A program made the translations under genes and the position numbers. From Pseudomonadota bacterium (GTDB lineage Bacteria > Desulfobacterota > Syntrophobacteria > Syntrophobacterales > Syntrophobacteraceae), in contig JAEZHY010000186.1 in NCBI GenBank assembly GCA_023416335.1, positions 1-28,467 on the forward strand: a stretch of 28,467 nt of DNA. The letters run 5' to 3'. The notes below the pieces were generated by a model that did no database searches, was not told the DNA's origin, and saw only the letters and a program-made list of their open reading frames with translations. This document shows, one piece after another, positions 8,073-16,083 of the stretch (position 1 is its first letter; each line of letters opens with the position of its first letter).

Positions 8073-9053
8073 ATGCGCCGAATGTTTATCGGTTGTCTGG
8101 CTGTTCTTTCCATCGCTTTCCTGGCGATCTCCGGCATTGCTTCGGCTGCGGAGGTTGTCCTCTACTCTTCAAATCCTTCCGAACTTCTCGACCTTGTATC
8201 AAAGGGTTTCGAAGCCAAAACGGGGACCAAGGTCTCCGTCGTCCGGCTTGGGACCGGCGAGGCGATGAAACGGATCGCCGCCGAGAAGGAAAAGCCGCTT
8301 TGCGACGTTTTCTGGAGCGGCGACGTCGCTGTCCTGGAAAATGCCAAGGAAAACTTCCAGACCTACAAGTCTCCCGAAGCTGCAGCTCTCCCGCCGGGCT
8401 ATGTTGAAAAGGAAGCCCGCTGGACCGCCAGCAACGCTCATGTGATGATCATCATGGTCAATAAGTCCCTGGTCAAGCCCGAGGAGATGCCAGCCACATG
8501 GAAAGACCTTTTCGATCCGAGGTGGAAGGGCAAGATCGTTATGGCTAATCCCGAAAAGTCCGGATCGGCCTACGCCCAAGCCTACGGAATCTACAAGCTC
8601 TACGGCTGGGACGGAATCAACAAGCTGATCGCCAACGCGAAGATCCTCGACAGCTCCAGCCTGATCTACAAGGGTGTGGCAGCCGGAGAATATCCTCTAG
8701 GAATCACGATGGAATATGCCGCGCACCGCTATGTTGCAGGCGGCGATAAAAACGTCGGGATGGTGTACCCCGTGGACGGTGCTTTCATTGCTCCCGAGGC
8801 CACGGGGATCGTCAAGAACTGCCCCCATCCCGAGGAGGCAAAGAAGTTCCTGGATTACCTGCTCAGCAAAAGCGTCGAAGATGATGTCTTCAAACAATTC
8901 TCCCGCAGGCCGGCCCGTCTCGACGGCGCCGATACCGAAGGGCTGCCTTCCCTCAAGGAAATAAAGGTCCTCGCGAGTTTCGATCCCATGGAAGCGGACA
9001 AGCTCGAAAAAGAGATCCTCGGAAAGTGGAAGGAGATCGTTCTTTCGAGATAG
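8073..9053 (+). CDS. periplasmic substrate-binding protein of Fe(III)/phosphonate-type ABC importer
   Basis: The 326-residue protein has a Sec signal peptide (hydrophobic residues ~4-22, cleavage after IASA) and then EVVLYSSNPSELLDLV, the start of the class of binding proteins that includes FbpA/AfuA-type ferric and 2-aminoethylphosphonate receptors. Later hallmarks are LGTGEAMKRI, CDVFWSGDV, WKDLFDPRWKGKIVMANP, GITMEYAAHRY, VYPVDGAF and SRRPARLDG. An AAGGGGGG nine bases upstream fixes the ATG at 8073 rather than a GTG 51 bases earlier. It is followed after four bases by the ATPase gene. The ligand cannot be told from sequence; Fe3+ and 2-aminoethylphosphonate are the main options. Confidence 0.88.
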   Translation: MRRMFIGCLAVLSIAFLAISGIASAAEVVLYSSNPSELLDLVSKGFEAKTGTKVSVVRLGTGEAMKRIAAEKEKPLCDVFWSGDVAVLENAKENFQTYKSPEAAALPPGYVEKEARWTASNAHVMIIMVNKSLVKPEEMPATWKDLFDPRWKGKIVMANPEKSGSAYAQAYGIYKLYGWDGINKLIANAKILDSSSLIYKGVAAGEYPLGITMEYAAHRYVAGGDKNVGMVYPVDGAFIAPEATGIVKNCPHPEEAKKFLDYLLSKSVEDDVFKQFSRRPARLDGADTEGLPSLKEIKVLASFDPMEADKLEKEILGKWKEIVLSR

Positions 9054-9057
9054 TCCA

Positions 9058-10128
9058 ATGCGCGTCGAACTCAAAAATATCACAAAACTCTTTGGCTCAC
9101 TGCATGCGGTGGACGATATCAGCCTGACGATCGGGGAGGGGGAATTCTTCACCCTTCTCGGTCCGAGCGGCTGCGGGAAAACAACTCTGCTGCGGACCAT
9201 CGCCGGCTTCTACCAACCCGATGAGGGCGAGATTCGGTTCGGTGAGAAACTCGTCAACAACATCCCCGCACATCGGCGCGAAACAGGGATGGTTTTCCAG
9301 AACTATGCCCTTTTTCCACATCTTAGCGTTTTCGACAACATTGCCTATGGGCTTAAGGCTAGGAGAATCCCAAATACGGAGATTGCCGAAAAGGTCGGCC
9401 GCATTATCAAGAGCGTGCAACTGGAAGGCTTTGAATCCCGTGCTCCCAGCAAACTGAGCGGGGGACAACAGCAGCGGGTTGCCCTGGCGCGGGCGCTTGT
9501 GATCTCGCCTCAGATTCTCCTGATGGACGAACCACTGTCCAACCTCGACGCAAAGCTCAGAGTGAGCATGCGCGAGGAGATCCGGCGCATCCAGAAAGAA
9601 CTCGGCATTACGACCATCTACGTCACCCACGACCAGGAAGAGGCGATGGCCGTCTCGGACCGAATCGCCATCCTGAACCGGGGCCGAGTTGAACAGGTTG
9701 CAGCGCCCTTCGAGATCTACTACAAGCCGGAAAGCCGTTTTGCTGCCGAGTTCATGGGAAGCAGCAACATCATCGAGATGAACGTCACCGGCTATGACGA
9801 AGCCCTTTCATGCATTTTCGCTGAAGCAGCCGGCCTGAAATTCTGCCTGATGGGAAAAAAACCCGCTTCCCCACGGATAGTCCTTTCCGTTCGGCCGGAA
9901 TGGATCCGTGTTTTTCCGGCTCCGGGCAATTCCGAAAACAACCTGCTCTCGGGAACGATCCAAAGCAGCACGTTCCTGGGATCAATGATACGCTACCGCG
10001 TCTCCGGCCTTGGAGGAAATCCCGTCGTGATCGAGGTTCACGATCCCGATGAGGGCAACATCAAAAAAGACGGTGAAACCCTCTGGTACCGGCTGCCCTC
10101 CGACCGTCCGCTTGTAATCGGCGAGTAG
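9058..10128 (+). CDS. ABC importer ATP-binding subunit (FbpC/PotA type)
   Basis: The 356-residue cytoplasmic ATPase powers the importer. It shows Walker A GPSGCGKTT at about 36-44, the Q-loop in MVFQNYALFPH, the signature LSGGQQQRVALARAL, Walker B ILLMDEPLSNLDAKLR and the H-loop YVTHDQEEAM. The ~120 residues after the nucleotide-binding domain resemble a TOBE regulatory domain (LSVRPEWIRVF). It starts four bases after the binding-protein stop and ends nine bases before the permease GTG, so the three genes are one operon. Confidence 0.93.
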   Translation: MRVELKNITKLFGSLHAVDDISLTIGEGEFFTLLGPSGCGKTTLLRTIAGFYQPDEGEIRFGEKLVNNIPAHRRETGMVFQNYALFPHLSVFDNIAYGLKARRIPNTEIAEKVGRIIKSVQLEGFESRAPSKLSGGQQQRVALARALVISPQILLMDEPLSNLDAKLRVSMREEIRRIQKELGITTIYVTHDQEEAMAVSDRIAILNRGRVEQVAAPFEIYYKPESRFAAEFMGSSNIIEMNVTGYDEALSCIFAEAAGLKFCLMGKKPASPRIVLSVRPEWIRVFPAPGNSENNLLSGTIQSSTFLGSMIRYRVSGLGGNPVVIEVHDPDEGNIKKDGETLWYRLPSDRPLVIGE

Positions 10129-10137
10129 GGGGCTGCG

Positions 10138-11787
10138 GTGCGAAAATCTTTTCAGGCGTGGAACATTATCCTCGTTGCGATTGCGGCGATCCTCTTTTTT
10201 ACCGTTCTCTACCCGATCCTCTTTATTTTCAAGGCAAGTTTCATAAACCCGGAAACCGGGGCCTTTTCGCTCAAAAGCTACCTCAGCGTTCTGCGGTACC
10301 CCTATTACCTGCGATGCCTGGGCAACAGCCTTTTCGTGAGCACCCTTTCCACCTTCCTTGCAACGGCAATCGGCATTCCCTTTGCCTTCTTCCTCTCCCG
10401 TTACCGTATTCCGGGGAAAAACATCATCCGGACATTGGGGACGCTGCCTCTCATTCTTCCAACCTTCATCGGCGCGGAAGCATGGCTGACACTTCTGGGC
10501 AGAAATGGCCTGTTCGCGAAAATGCTTCAGGGAATCGGCGTAAGCATGCCGAGCATTTATGGCTGGAAGGGCATCGTCCTGGTGTTCACGCTCCAGTTCT
10601 TCCCCTTTGTCTTCCTGATGGTCTCGGCAGCGCTCAACTCCATCGACCGCTCTCTGGAAGAAGCAGCAACGAATCTCGGAGCCGGTAAGCTGCGGGTCTT
10701 CTTTACCGTCACTCTTCCGGTCGTCACACCTGCGATTCTGTCCGGAGCGCTTGTGGTTTTCTATCTGTGCATCGAAAACTTCGGAGTGCCGGTCCTGATC
10801 GGCGAGGACTTCCGGGTGCTCTCCGTACAGGCTTATAACGAGTTCATAAGCGAACTGGGCGGCAACCCGGCAATGGCGGGGGCGCTCAGCATGGTCCTGC
10901 TCGCGATCACGCTGGCGCTGACAGTATTCCAGAAGCACTGGGTGGAGCGGAAAAATTACACGATGACTTCCCTGAACCCGATCCAGGTGAAACGGCTAAA
11001 TCCCCTGCCGACTTTCCTCATCTGGCTCTTCTGCGCTGGGACGGTCTTCGTGGCCCTCTTCCCCTTCGCGGTCGTCATGGTCTCGTCGATCACGAAGACT
11101 CAGGGCCCCGTCATGTACTTCGGGCAGTTTAGCCTGGACAACTTCATTAAGGCTTTCACCATCGCACCGCGCCCGATCATCAATTCGTTTTTCCTGGCGA
11201 CAACGGCAACCCTGATCGGCATCGCCTTCGGGATCCTGGTGAGTTACCTCCTCGTTCGGAAACGCGGAGCCGTCAGCTACCTGCTCGACCTGCTGGTCAT
11301 GCTGCCTCTGGCCATAGCGGGAACTGTCCAGGGAATCGCGCTCGCCGCAACCTATAACAAGGGAATTATCGTTCTAACCGGGACGTGGATGATTCTTGTC
11401 CTGGCCTATTTCATCCGGAAGGCACCCTACTCCATCAAGACGACTTCATCGCTTCTCCAGCAGATCGACCCATCCATCGAGGAAGCATCCATAAACCTCG
11501 GTGTGCCTCCTGTCCGTTCCTTCATCCGGGTGGTTCTCCCCATCATGGTGCCGGGCATCATAGCAGGCGCGATTATCATGTGGGTGACAACGCTTGCAGA
11601 ACTCAGCACCACTATCGTTCTCTACTACGGTCCCTGGGCCACGATGACGGTCGAGATCTTCCAGCGGATCGGCAGCGGCGATTTCGGCCCGGCATCCGCA
11701 TACGCGACAATTCTTATCCTTTCCGTCCTGGTCCCGCTTTTCATCCTCAACCGGGTTTCGGGGCGAGATTTGGCGTCGTCGTTGTAG
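10138..11787 (+). CDS. ABC importer permease, two fused transmembrane halves (FbpB type)
   Basis: The 549-residue inner-membrane protein contains two homologous permease domains of about 260 residues each, with about twelve hydrophobic segments in all. Each half carries an EAA loop that docks to the ATPase: SLEEAATNLGAGKLRVF near residue 180 and SIEEASINLGVPPVRSF near residue 450. This fused arrangement is typical of ferric and phosphonate importers. The start is a GTG with AGGGGG five bases upstream. No gene of the importer appears downstream and no clear terminator follows the stop. Confidence 0.92.
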   Translation: MRKSFQAWNIILVAIAAILFFTVLYPILFIFKASFINPETGAFSLKSYLSVLRYPYYLRCLGNSLFVSTLSTFLATAIGIPFAFFLSRYRIPGKNIIRTLGTLPLILPTFIGAEAWLTLLGRNGLFAKMLQGIGVSMPSIYGWKGIVLVFTLQFFPFVFLMVSAALNSIDRSLEEAATNLGAGKLRVFFTVTLPVVTPAILSGALVVFYLCIENFGVPVLIGEDFRVLSVQAYNEFISELGGNPAMAGALSMVLLAITLALTVFQKHWVERKNYTMTSLNPIQVKRLNPLPTFLIWLFCAGTVFVALFPFAVVMVSSITKTQGPVMYFGQFSLDNFIKAFTIAPRPIINSFFLATTATLIGIAFGILVSYLLVRKRGAVSYLLDLLVMLPLAIAGTVQGIALAATYNKGIIVLTGTWMILVLAYFIRKAPYSIKTTSSLLQQIDPSIEEASINLGVPPVRSFIRVVLPIMVPGIIAGAIIMWVTTLAELSTTIVLYYGPWATMTVEIFQRIGSGDFGPASAYATILILSVLVPLFILNRVSGRDLASSL

Positions 11788-12353
11788 AACTGATCAAAAG
11801 GTTCTTAAAACCCGGCGAGGAATTCTACACACTCTTTTCCTGAGCAACCTATTCCTATATGGGTTAACCTGGTATCGGAGAGATTCTTTCGAGTAGAATC
11901 GTTTGCCTTCCACTTTGTATGGATCTCTTTCGCAGAACGGCCTCCTCTTGCCAAGTTCTCGGCTGCATAGCTGTATTTATGACACGAGATCACAGCACTC
12001 CACGGATTCCCTAATAGCATCATCTGCAAACGTATTCTGCTCGTTTATCCACATGGCTCTTTCAAGGGCTTTGACGGCAAGGCACTCATCCCATTCAAGT
12101 TTGTCATTTTCCTGCAGAGCCAACGAAACAGTTTATCTGTTCTTTCCACAGTCATTTCCGGAAAAGGCTGTATCAAAAACGTCGAACAGGAAGCGAGCAT
12201 AAAGCCAGTCAGCAACAATAGTAATACCACTTTCATGGAAACCATCGCTGAGCCTCACATCCGGAGTCACTGCGCAAGCAGCTTTCAAATTCTTTTCTTC
12301 AACGATCGTATGCACTTATACTTTACTGCGTCTGATGCAAAACGTATAAGAAA
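11788..12353. other. region between importer operon and higA-like gene
   Basis: Apart from the lipoprotein remnant on the minus strand, this 566-base region shows no convincing gene. A short hairpin GATTCT...AGAATC occurs near 11881-11899 downstream of the permease but lacks a T-run, so it is not a clear terminator. No RelE/HigB-like toxin frame was found next to the antitoxin-like gene. Confidence 0.45.
11977..12236 (-). pseudogene. small lipoprotein, apparently frameshifted
   Basis: From the ATG at 12236 the frame gives a textbook lipoprotein signal, MKVVLLLLLTGFMLASCSTF, with lipobox LASC. After about 40 residues this frame turns into improbable sequence and stops at 12045. The -1 frame, open from about 12134, reads VSLALQENDKLEWDECLAVK and ends ESVECCDLVS at 11977, an acidic helical sequence that looks much more protein-like. 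I infer one ~85-residue lipoprotein broken by a frameshift around 12060-12134; a sequencing error or real decay are both possible. A few bases separate the ATG from any purine-rich site, so the ribosome binding site is weak. Family unknown. Confidence 0.45.
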
Positions 12354-12899
12354 ATGTCTGACCCTTTACGCCTCAAATGGGGTTGTTGTAATCATCAGGA
12401 GGGCACTATCTCAAAGCTTCTAATCCATCCAGGGGAACACCTGGCCGACGAACTGGAGGCGCTCGGCATGAGCGCAAATGAACTTGCGAAAGAACTCGGA
12501 GTGCCGACAAACAGACTTACGCAAATCATCGCCGGCAAACGTGGAATCACAGGCGATACGGCGTTGCGTCTTGGGAAGTGGTTCGGGACCGGACCGGATA
12601 TCTGGATGAACCTGCAGAAAAATTACGAATTGCAGCTTGCTGCGCAGCAAATGGGTGACGCGCTGGAAAAGATCCCCGAGCATCGCATCAAAGCAAACAT
12701 AGGCAATGAAGTGCGTGCGAGCTGGAGTGAACACAGCAGACGGGTTCGAGCAGCCGCTTCGCCTAAGCCTCCACCTCATCCCCCGGCTGTTTCCTGCCTC
12801 TGCGTCTCTCGAACCAGCGCCTTACCAGAATATTTACGGCAATCAACAGCAGCACAAGTGCAGCAAACAGGACAAAACCAGCAATCCTGGGGTGTCTAA
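12354..12899 (+). CDS. HigA/VapI-like antitoxin, orphan, with run-on C-terminus
   Basis: From codon 19 the product reads ISKLLIHPGEHLADELEALG, then ANELAKELGVPTNRLTQIIAGKRGITGDTALRLGKWFGTGPDIWMNLQ (motifs HPGE, GKRGIT, TALRL, WMNLQ), clearly the XRE helix-turn-helix antitoxin family, usually about 100 residues. The strong AGGAGG at 12397-12402 sits five bases before an ATC (12408) at the point where relatives start with Met, so the true start may have mutated from ATG. The upstream ATG at 12354 has no clear ribosome binding site. After about residue 120 the sequence becomes low-complexity (PKPPPHPPAVS) and is antisense to the last 137 bases of the convergent gene, suggesting loss of the original stop. 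No toxin partner is adjacent. It may be decaying. Confidence 0.6.
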   Translation: MSDPLRLKWGCCNHQEGTISKLLIHPGEHLADELEALGMSANELAKELGVPTNRLTQIIAGKRGITGDTALRLGKWFGTGPDIWMNLQKNYELQLAAQQMGDALEKIPEHRIKANIGNEVRASWSEHSRRVRAAASPKPPPHPPAVSCLCVSRTSALPEYLRQSTAAQVQQTGQNQQSWGV

Positions 12900-14949
12900 G
12901 CATCGTGCCCAGGTTGCCGCCGAGGAACGTAATCGCAACGAGCCCCGGAAGAAGGCCTATGGCCGATCCAATCAGGAAGTCGCGGAGGCGTATATGCGAT
13001 GCGCCTGCGACGAAGTTGATGAAGCTGAAAGGACCGATCGGAAAGATCCGGATCATCACCATTGTGAAAATGCCGCCCTTCGCCAACTTCCGGCTGAGCT
13101 GGTTTATGCGCCTGCCGCCAAACTTCCTCACAGCATTCCTCCCGAAGAACCAGCCCAGGCCGTAAAGCGCGGCTGCGCTGGTAAGCGATCCGGCCATGGA
13201 ATATATAAATGCCTGGAATGGCGGAAATGTCACGGCGGTCGCAACGATCAACAGTGTCAAAGGGAAATGCATTAGCCCTCCTGCGGCGAAAGCCCCGATC
13301 ACAATCAGCGGTGCCGTTTTCCGGGCAGCGATATAGGAAGTGTAGTAAAGCAGCAGGTCCTGGTTCAGCCAATTCCTGAGCGGCGTCCAGGTCCATGCGG
13401 CCGCGAGCCCCAGAAGCAGGATAAACGTCGCGACTCCCCATATCACGGGTCGCACCCCGGAATGCTTTACTTCTTCAGGAACGAACTGATCGATCAACTC
13501 CGCCGGTTCGGCCGGGCATCCGGGGTCGAGCAACGATGTTTCGTAGAAATAACTGTCGAATATCTCCTGAACTTTCCGGCCGTCGAGTTCTTCCAGAGTC
13601 CGCGCACCACCCCGCAAGGCTTCGATCGAGGCAATGAGAGATCTGTTTTCATCCATTACTTTCCTTACTTTGTCGGCGGATGCGCCAAGATGTTCCCCAA
13701 GCAGTTCAGCCCGGAATGCCCTGATGGCATCCATTGAATCGTCGCCCTCTCGCGCTTCCACAGCCAGGTCGCATTCGCTGTCGAACCCCATGGACCTGTT
13801 GCTCAGATTGGAAGAGCCGACTCGGACGAATCTATCGTCTATTATCGATAACTTAGCGTGAACATTGAGCAATGGATAATCATAGCCCGGCAGCTTCGGA
13901 TAGTAAATTCGAAGACGCCCGTAGCGGTCTCGTGACCTGAGTTTTTCGAGAACTCGGGACCTGAGGGCGTCCATTGTTCCCTCTTCGAGCCAACCGGAAC
14001 TCTTGTAAGGCAATACGATCACAATCTCGGGACAATCCGATTTCGTGAGCCGCCCGGACAGAAGTTCGCATATGGTCGTCGAGGTCAGGTACTGGTTCTC
14101 GATATAAATGTATTTGCCGGCAGAATTGATGGAATCAACGTAAAGCGCTTCCACTTCCCGGACGGTTGCGTGCTTTCTATATTCCGGTTCGGTTCGTGAG
14201 ATTCCGATGCGCACCTTTCTCATGTTCGGAAGGAGTTCCGAAGGCCAGGGATCGCCGTTCGGAGGATAAAAAGGTATCCGCTTCCCCGTCGCCCGAAACC
14301 ACCGGGCACGCGCCAGTTCCCCCATCGCCTCCGCGGCTTCACCATCAACAGCCATCTGAATGTCATGAAACGGCTTTGACTCGGGACATCCCGGCTCATT
14401 TCTCCTCGAGTCTCCGTAGGAATGCTTCGACGTATCCCACCTGCATTTCGTGAGATCGATTCCGCCCACGAAGGCGATCGAATCATCGACTACCACGACT
14501 TTCTGATGGTGTGAGGCCCCCATCGGATGCTTTCCGTCCAGCCGGAAGTGCATCCGGCGGTGCGAGTTCCACCCCAGTTTGAAGGATGGCAGCAGCTCAC
14601 GTTCCAGTGTGTAGATCATCGAATAGTCCCAGATCAGGACATATGCATGGAGATCGGGCCTTCGAGAGACCACCCAATTGAGGAAATCTCCGAGACGCGA
14701 GGGGTAAGGGCGCTTCAGGCCATCCCGAAAAAGCTCTACCCTGCTGTCGATATCCCATCCCAATATGAATATGCTCCTCCGTGCACTGAGGAGCGCCTCC
14801 GCGAAGGCCTTGAAATAGGAATCGGGATCGATGAGGAACGCAGCCCGTTCGGCGCTGCGAATGCGCCAGCTGTTTCGCCCCTCTTCAAGTATATGGAATC
14901 CGGGATGCTGTCCGGCTGGGATTGTCTGATGAAAAAAGTCCAGTATCAT
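12763..14949 (-). CDS. phospholipase D-like / VTT (DedA-like) membrane fusion protein
   Basis: The ~728-residue protein has two parts. Residues ~1-480 form a phospholipase D/cardiolipin-synthase-type domain with two HKD motifs: SHHQKVVVVDDSIAFVGGID near 165 and HAKLSIIDDRFVRVGSSNLS near 365. After a transmembrane segment (~residues 500-520) comes a VTT/SNARE-associated domain of the DedA/TVP38 type with several hydrophobic segments, including FGRNAVRKFGG and RIFPIGPFSFINFVAGAS. The cytoplasmic tail is basic (RRWFERRRGRKQPG). Likely role: phosphatidyl transfer or hydrolysis coupled to membrane lipid handling; substrate unknown. I prefer the ATG at 14949 over the TTG one codon before. Its 3' end is overlapped by the convergent HigA-like frame. 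Confidence 0.88.
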   Translation of the reverse strand: MILDFFHQTIPAGQHPGFHILEEGRNSWRIRSAERAAFLIDPDSYFKAFAEALLSARRSIFILGWDIDSRVELFRDGLKRPYPSRLGDFLNWVVSRRPDLHAYVLIWDYSMIYTLERELLPSFKLGWNSHRRMHFRLDGKHPMGASHHQKVVVVDDSIAFVGGIDLTKCRWDTSKHSYGDSRRNEPGCPESKPFHDIQMAVDGEAAEAMGELARARWFRATGKRIPFYPPNGDPWPSELLPNMRKVRIGISRTEPEYRKHATVREVEALYVDSINSAGKYIYIENQYLTSTTICELLSGRLTKSDCPEIVIVLPYKSSGWLEEGTMDALRSRVLEKLRSRDRYGRLRIYYPKLPGYDYPLLNVHAKLSIIDDRFVRVGSSNLSNRSMGFDSECDLAVEAREGDDSMDAIRAFRAELLGEHLGASADKVRKVMDENRSLIASIEALRGGARTLEELDGRKVQEIFDSYFYETSLLDPGCPAEPAELIDQFVPEEVKHSGVRPVIWGVATFILLLGLAAAWTWTPLRNWLNQDLLLYYTSYIAARKTAPLIVIGAFAAGGLMHFPLTLLIVATAVTFPPFQAFIYSMAGSLTSAAALYGLGWFFGRNAVRKFGGRRINQLSRKLAKGGIFTMVMIRIFPIGPFSFINFVAGASHIRLRDFLIGSAIGLLPGLVAITFLGGNLGTMLRHPRIAGFVLFAALVLLLIAVNILVRRWFERRRGRKQPGDEVEA

Positions 14950-15003
14950 CAATCTTGAGTAAACACAATTGCATGTTCGTTCAAGAGAGTAGCCGGACGC
15001 GCC

Positions 15004-15456
15004 TTACGGAGAGGTAAGCGTAAAGGTTACCGAAACGGTGCACTTTCCGGTGTCGAAATTCCAGTTCTTTGACATGTACCAGTTGAAGGTCTCCGCATAG
15101 GAGGAGAAACACCCCCCATCGGCGGCAGCGACGGAGGAAGCGACCGGCAGCGCTTTGCCTCTCGCGTCCGTGACGGTTGCCGTGGCTGCCGCAACTGCAT
15201 CTAGGTCGGAGCCGATCGCCGCATCGTTGCCCGCCGAAACCGTCAGTGTAGCCGGAGCGGATCCCGCACCGACATATGCAGTCGCGCCTGCACGCGACTT
15301 TGCCCGATCCAACGCAGCTTCGTTTAAGATCAATTGTGATACGGGCGAAATAACGGCACTCACCGTCACCCGTGCTGAACCTGATGCAGCTTCAACCACG
15401 GTCGGGTTTGCATGCCACGAGACAAAAATCAGAAATGCCAGCATAATGAATTGCAA
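15004..15456 (-). CDS. secreted subunit-like protein D of the fibre cluster (distal, diverged)
   Basis: The 150-residue product begins with a signal peptide (QFIMLAFLIFVSWHA, cleavage probably after VVEAA). The mature part is Ala/Val/Thr-rich beta sequence (ARVTVSAVISPVSQLILNE, APATLTVSAG) and ends ETFNWYMSKNWNFDTGKC...VTFTLTSP. That C-terminus matches the signature shared by the three proteins at 19178-20829: xTFxWxLxNSWxxATGxY and a final TLTxP. Two cysteines bracket the motif and may form a disulphide. A TTG at 15456 with GAGGGA nine bases upstream is the best start; the open frame extends further upstream without supporting features. It lies about 630 bases after the outer-membrane gene and 54 bases before the phospholipase gene on the same strand. 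Confidence 0.65.
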   Translation of the reverse strand: MQFIMLAFLIFVSWHANPTVVEAASGSARVTVSAVISPVSQLILNEAALDRAKSRAGATAYVGAGSAPATLTVSAGNDAAIGSDLDAVAAATATVTDARGKALPVASSVAAADGGCFSSYAETFNWYMSKNWNFDTGKCTVSVTFTLTSP

Positions 15457-16083
15457 TTTATCACTTCCCTCATCAAGCCGAGGTGAATATGTCAACCAAG
15501 ATAACGTGACGAAGATGCTTTTCAGTGAAAAACTGACTTTCAGGATACGAACCATATGAGCAACCGCAAGGGGGATTTTAGGGGGTGAGGATTGGGTAAA
15601 ACCAGTCTCCCGCATCGGCATTTCGGTCGGAATTGCAATAGGGTGGATATTCGTTGGCGTTCATTAGCCTACAGGTGGGATTATCCGACTATCTTCGAGC
15701 TCGCCCGCTACAATGGACCGGCCTTTTCGGTCATTGCAGCCGTGCTTTTGAGCCGGGATCCAGTTGGGCCGCTGGATATATAACCCTGTTTTGAAGAGGA
15801 TGAAAAACCTACACGCCCGTGAGTTGAGGCACGGTTTCCTGATCGTGTCGGCCGGGAATTGCGCGGGTGGCCAAGCTGGCGCCTTTTTGCTGCCCGGGTC
15901 CGAAGGACGGGAGGGGCGAAGCAAAAGTCTGAGTTCCTCGCCGAAGACCACGCAGAGGTGAAATCGATGCTCTCGAGCCCTCTTGCCTCCGGCACGGGCA
16001 ACAAAGAGACGTTGCCCGCGTCACCCGTCGGATTATCCGATTATCGATGGTTCAGGAGAATTTCCGGAATGGGCTCCATATTC
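15457..16083. other. repeat-bearing gap between fibre cluster and distal subunit
   Basis: No gene is recognisable in these 627 bases. The region holds a near-perfect 16-base direct repeat GGATTATCCGAYTATC at 15678-15693 and 16030-16045, a REP-like palindrome (15826-15860), and a hairpin CGGGCAAC...GTTGCCCG at 15995-16018 just after the outer-membrane gene. That hairpin could end the operon transcript but has no T-run. Confidence 0.5.
15826..15860 (-). repeat. REP-like palindrome (copy 2)
   Basis: Read on the minus strand the element is GGCCGACACGATCAGGAAACCGTGCC in two parts (GGCCGACACGATCAGG then AAACCGTGCCTCAACTCA), nearly identical to the copy at 22593 over about 38 bases. The arms GGCACGGT/ATCGTGTC pair imperfectly, so the palindrome is partly decayed. 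It lies within the noncoding gap, in inverted orientation to the other copies. Confidence 0.65.
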
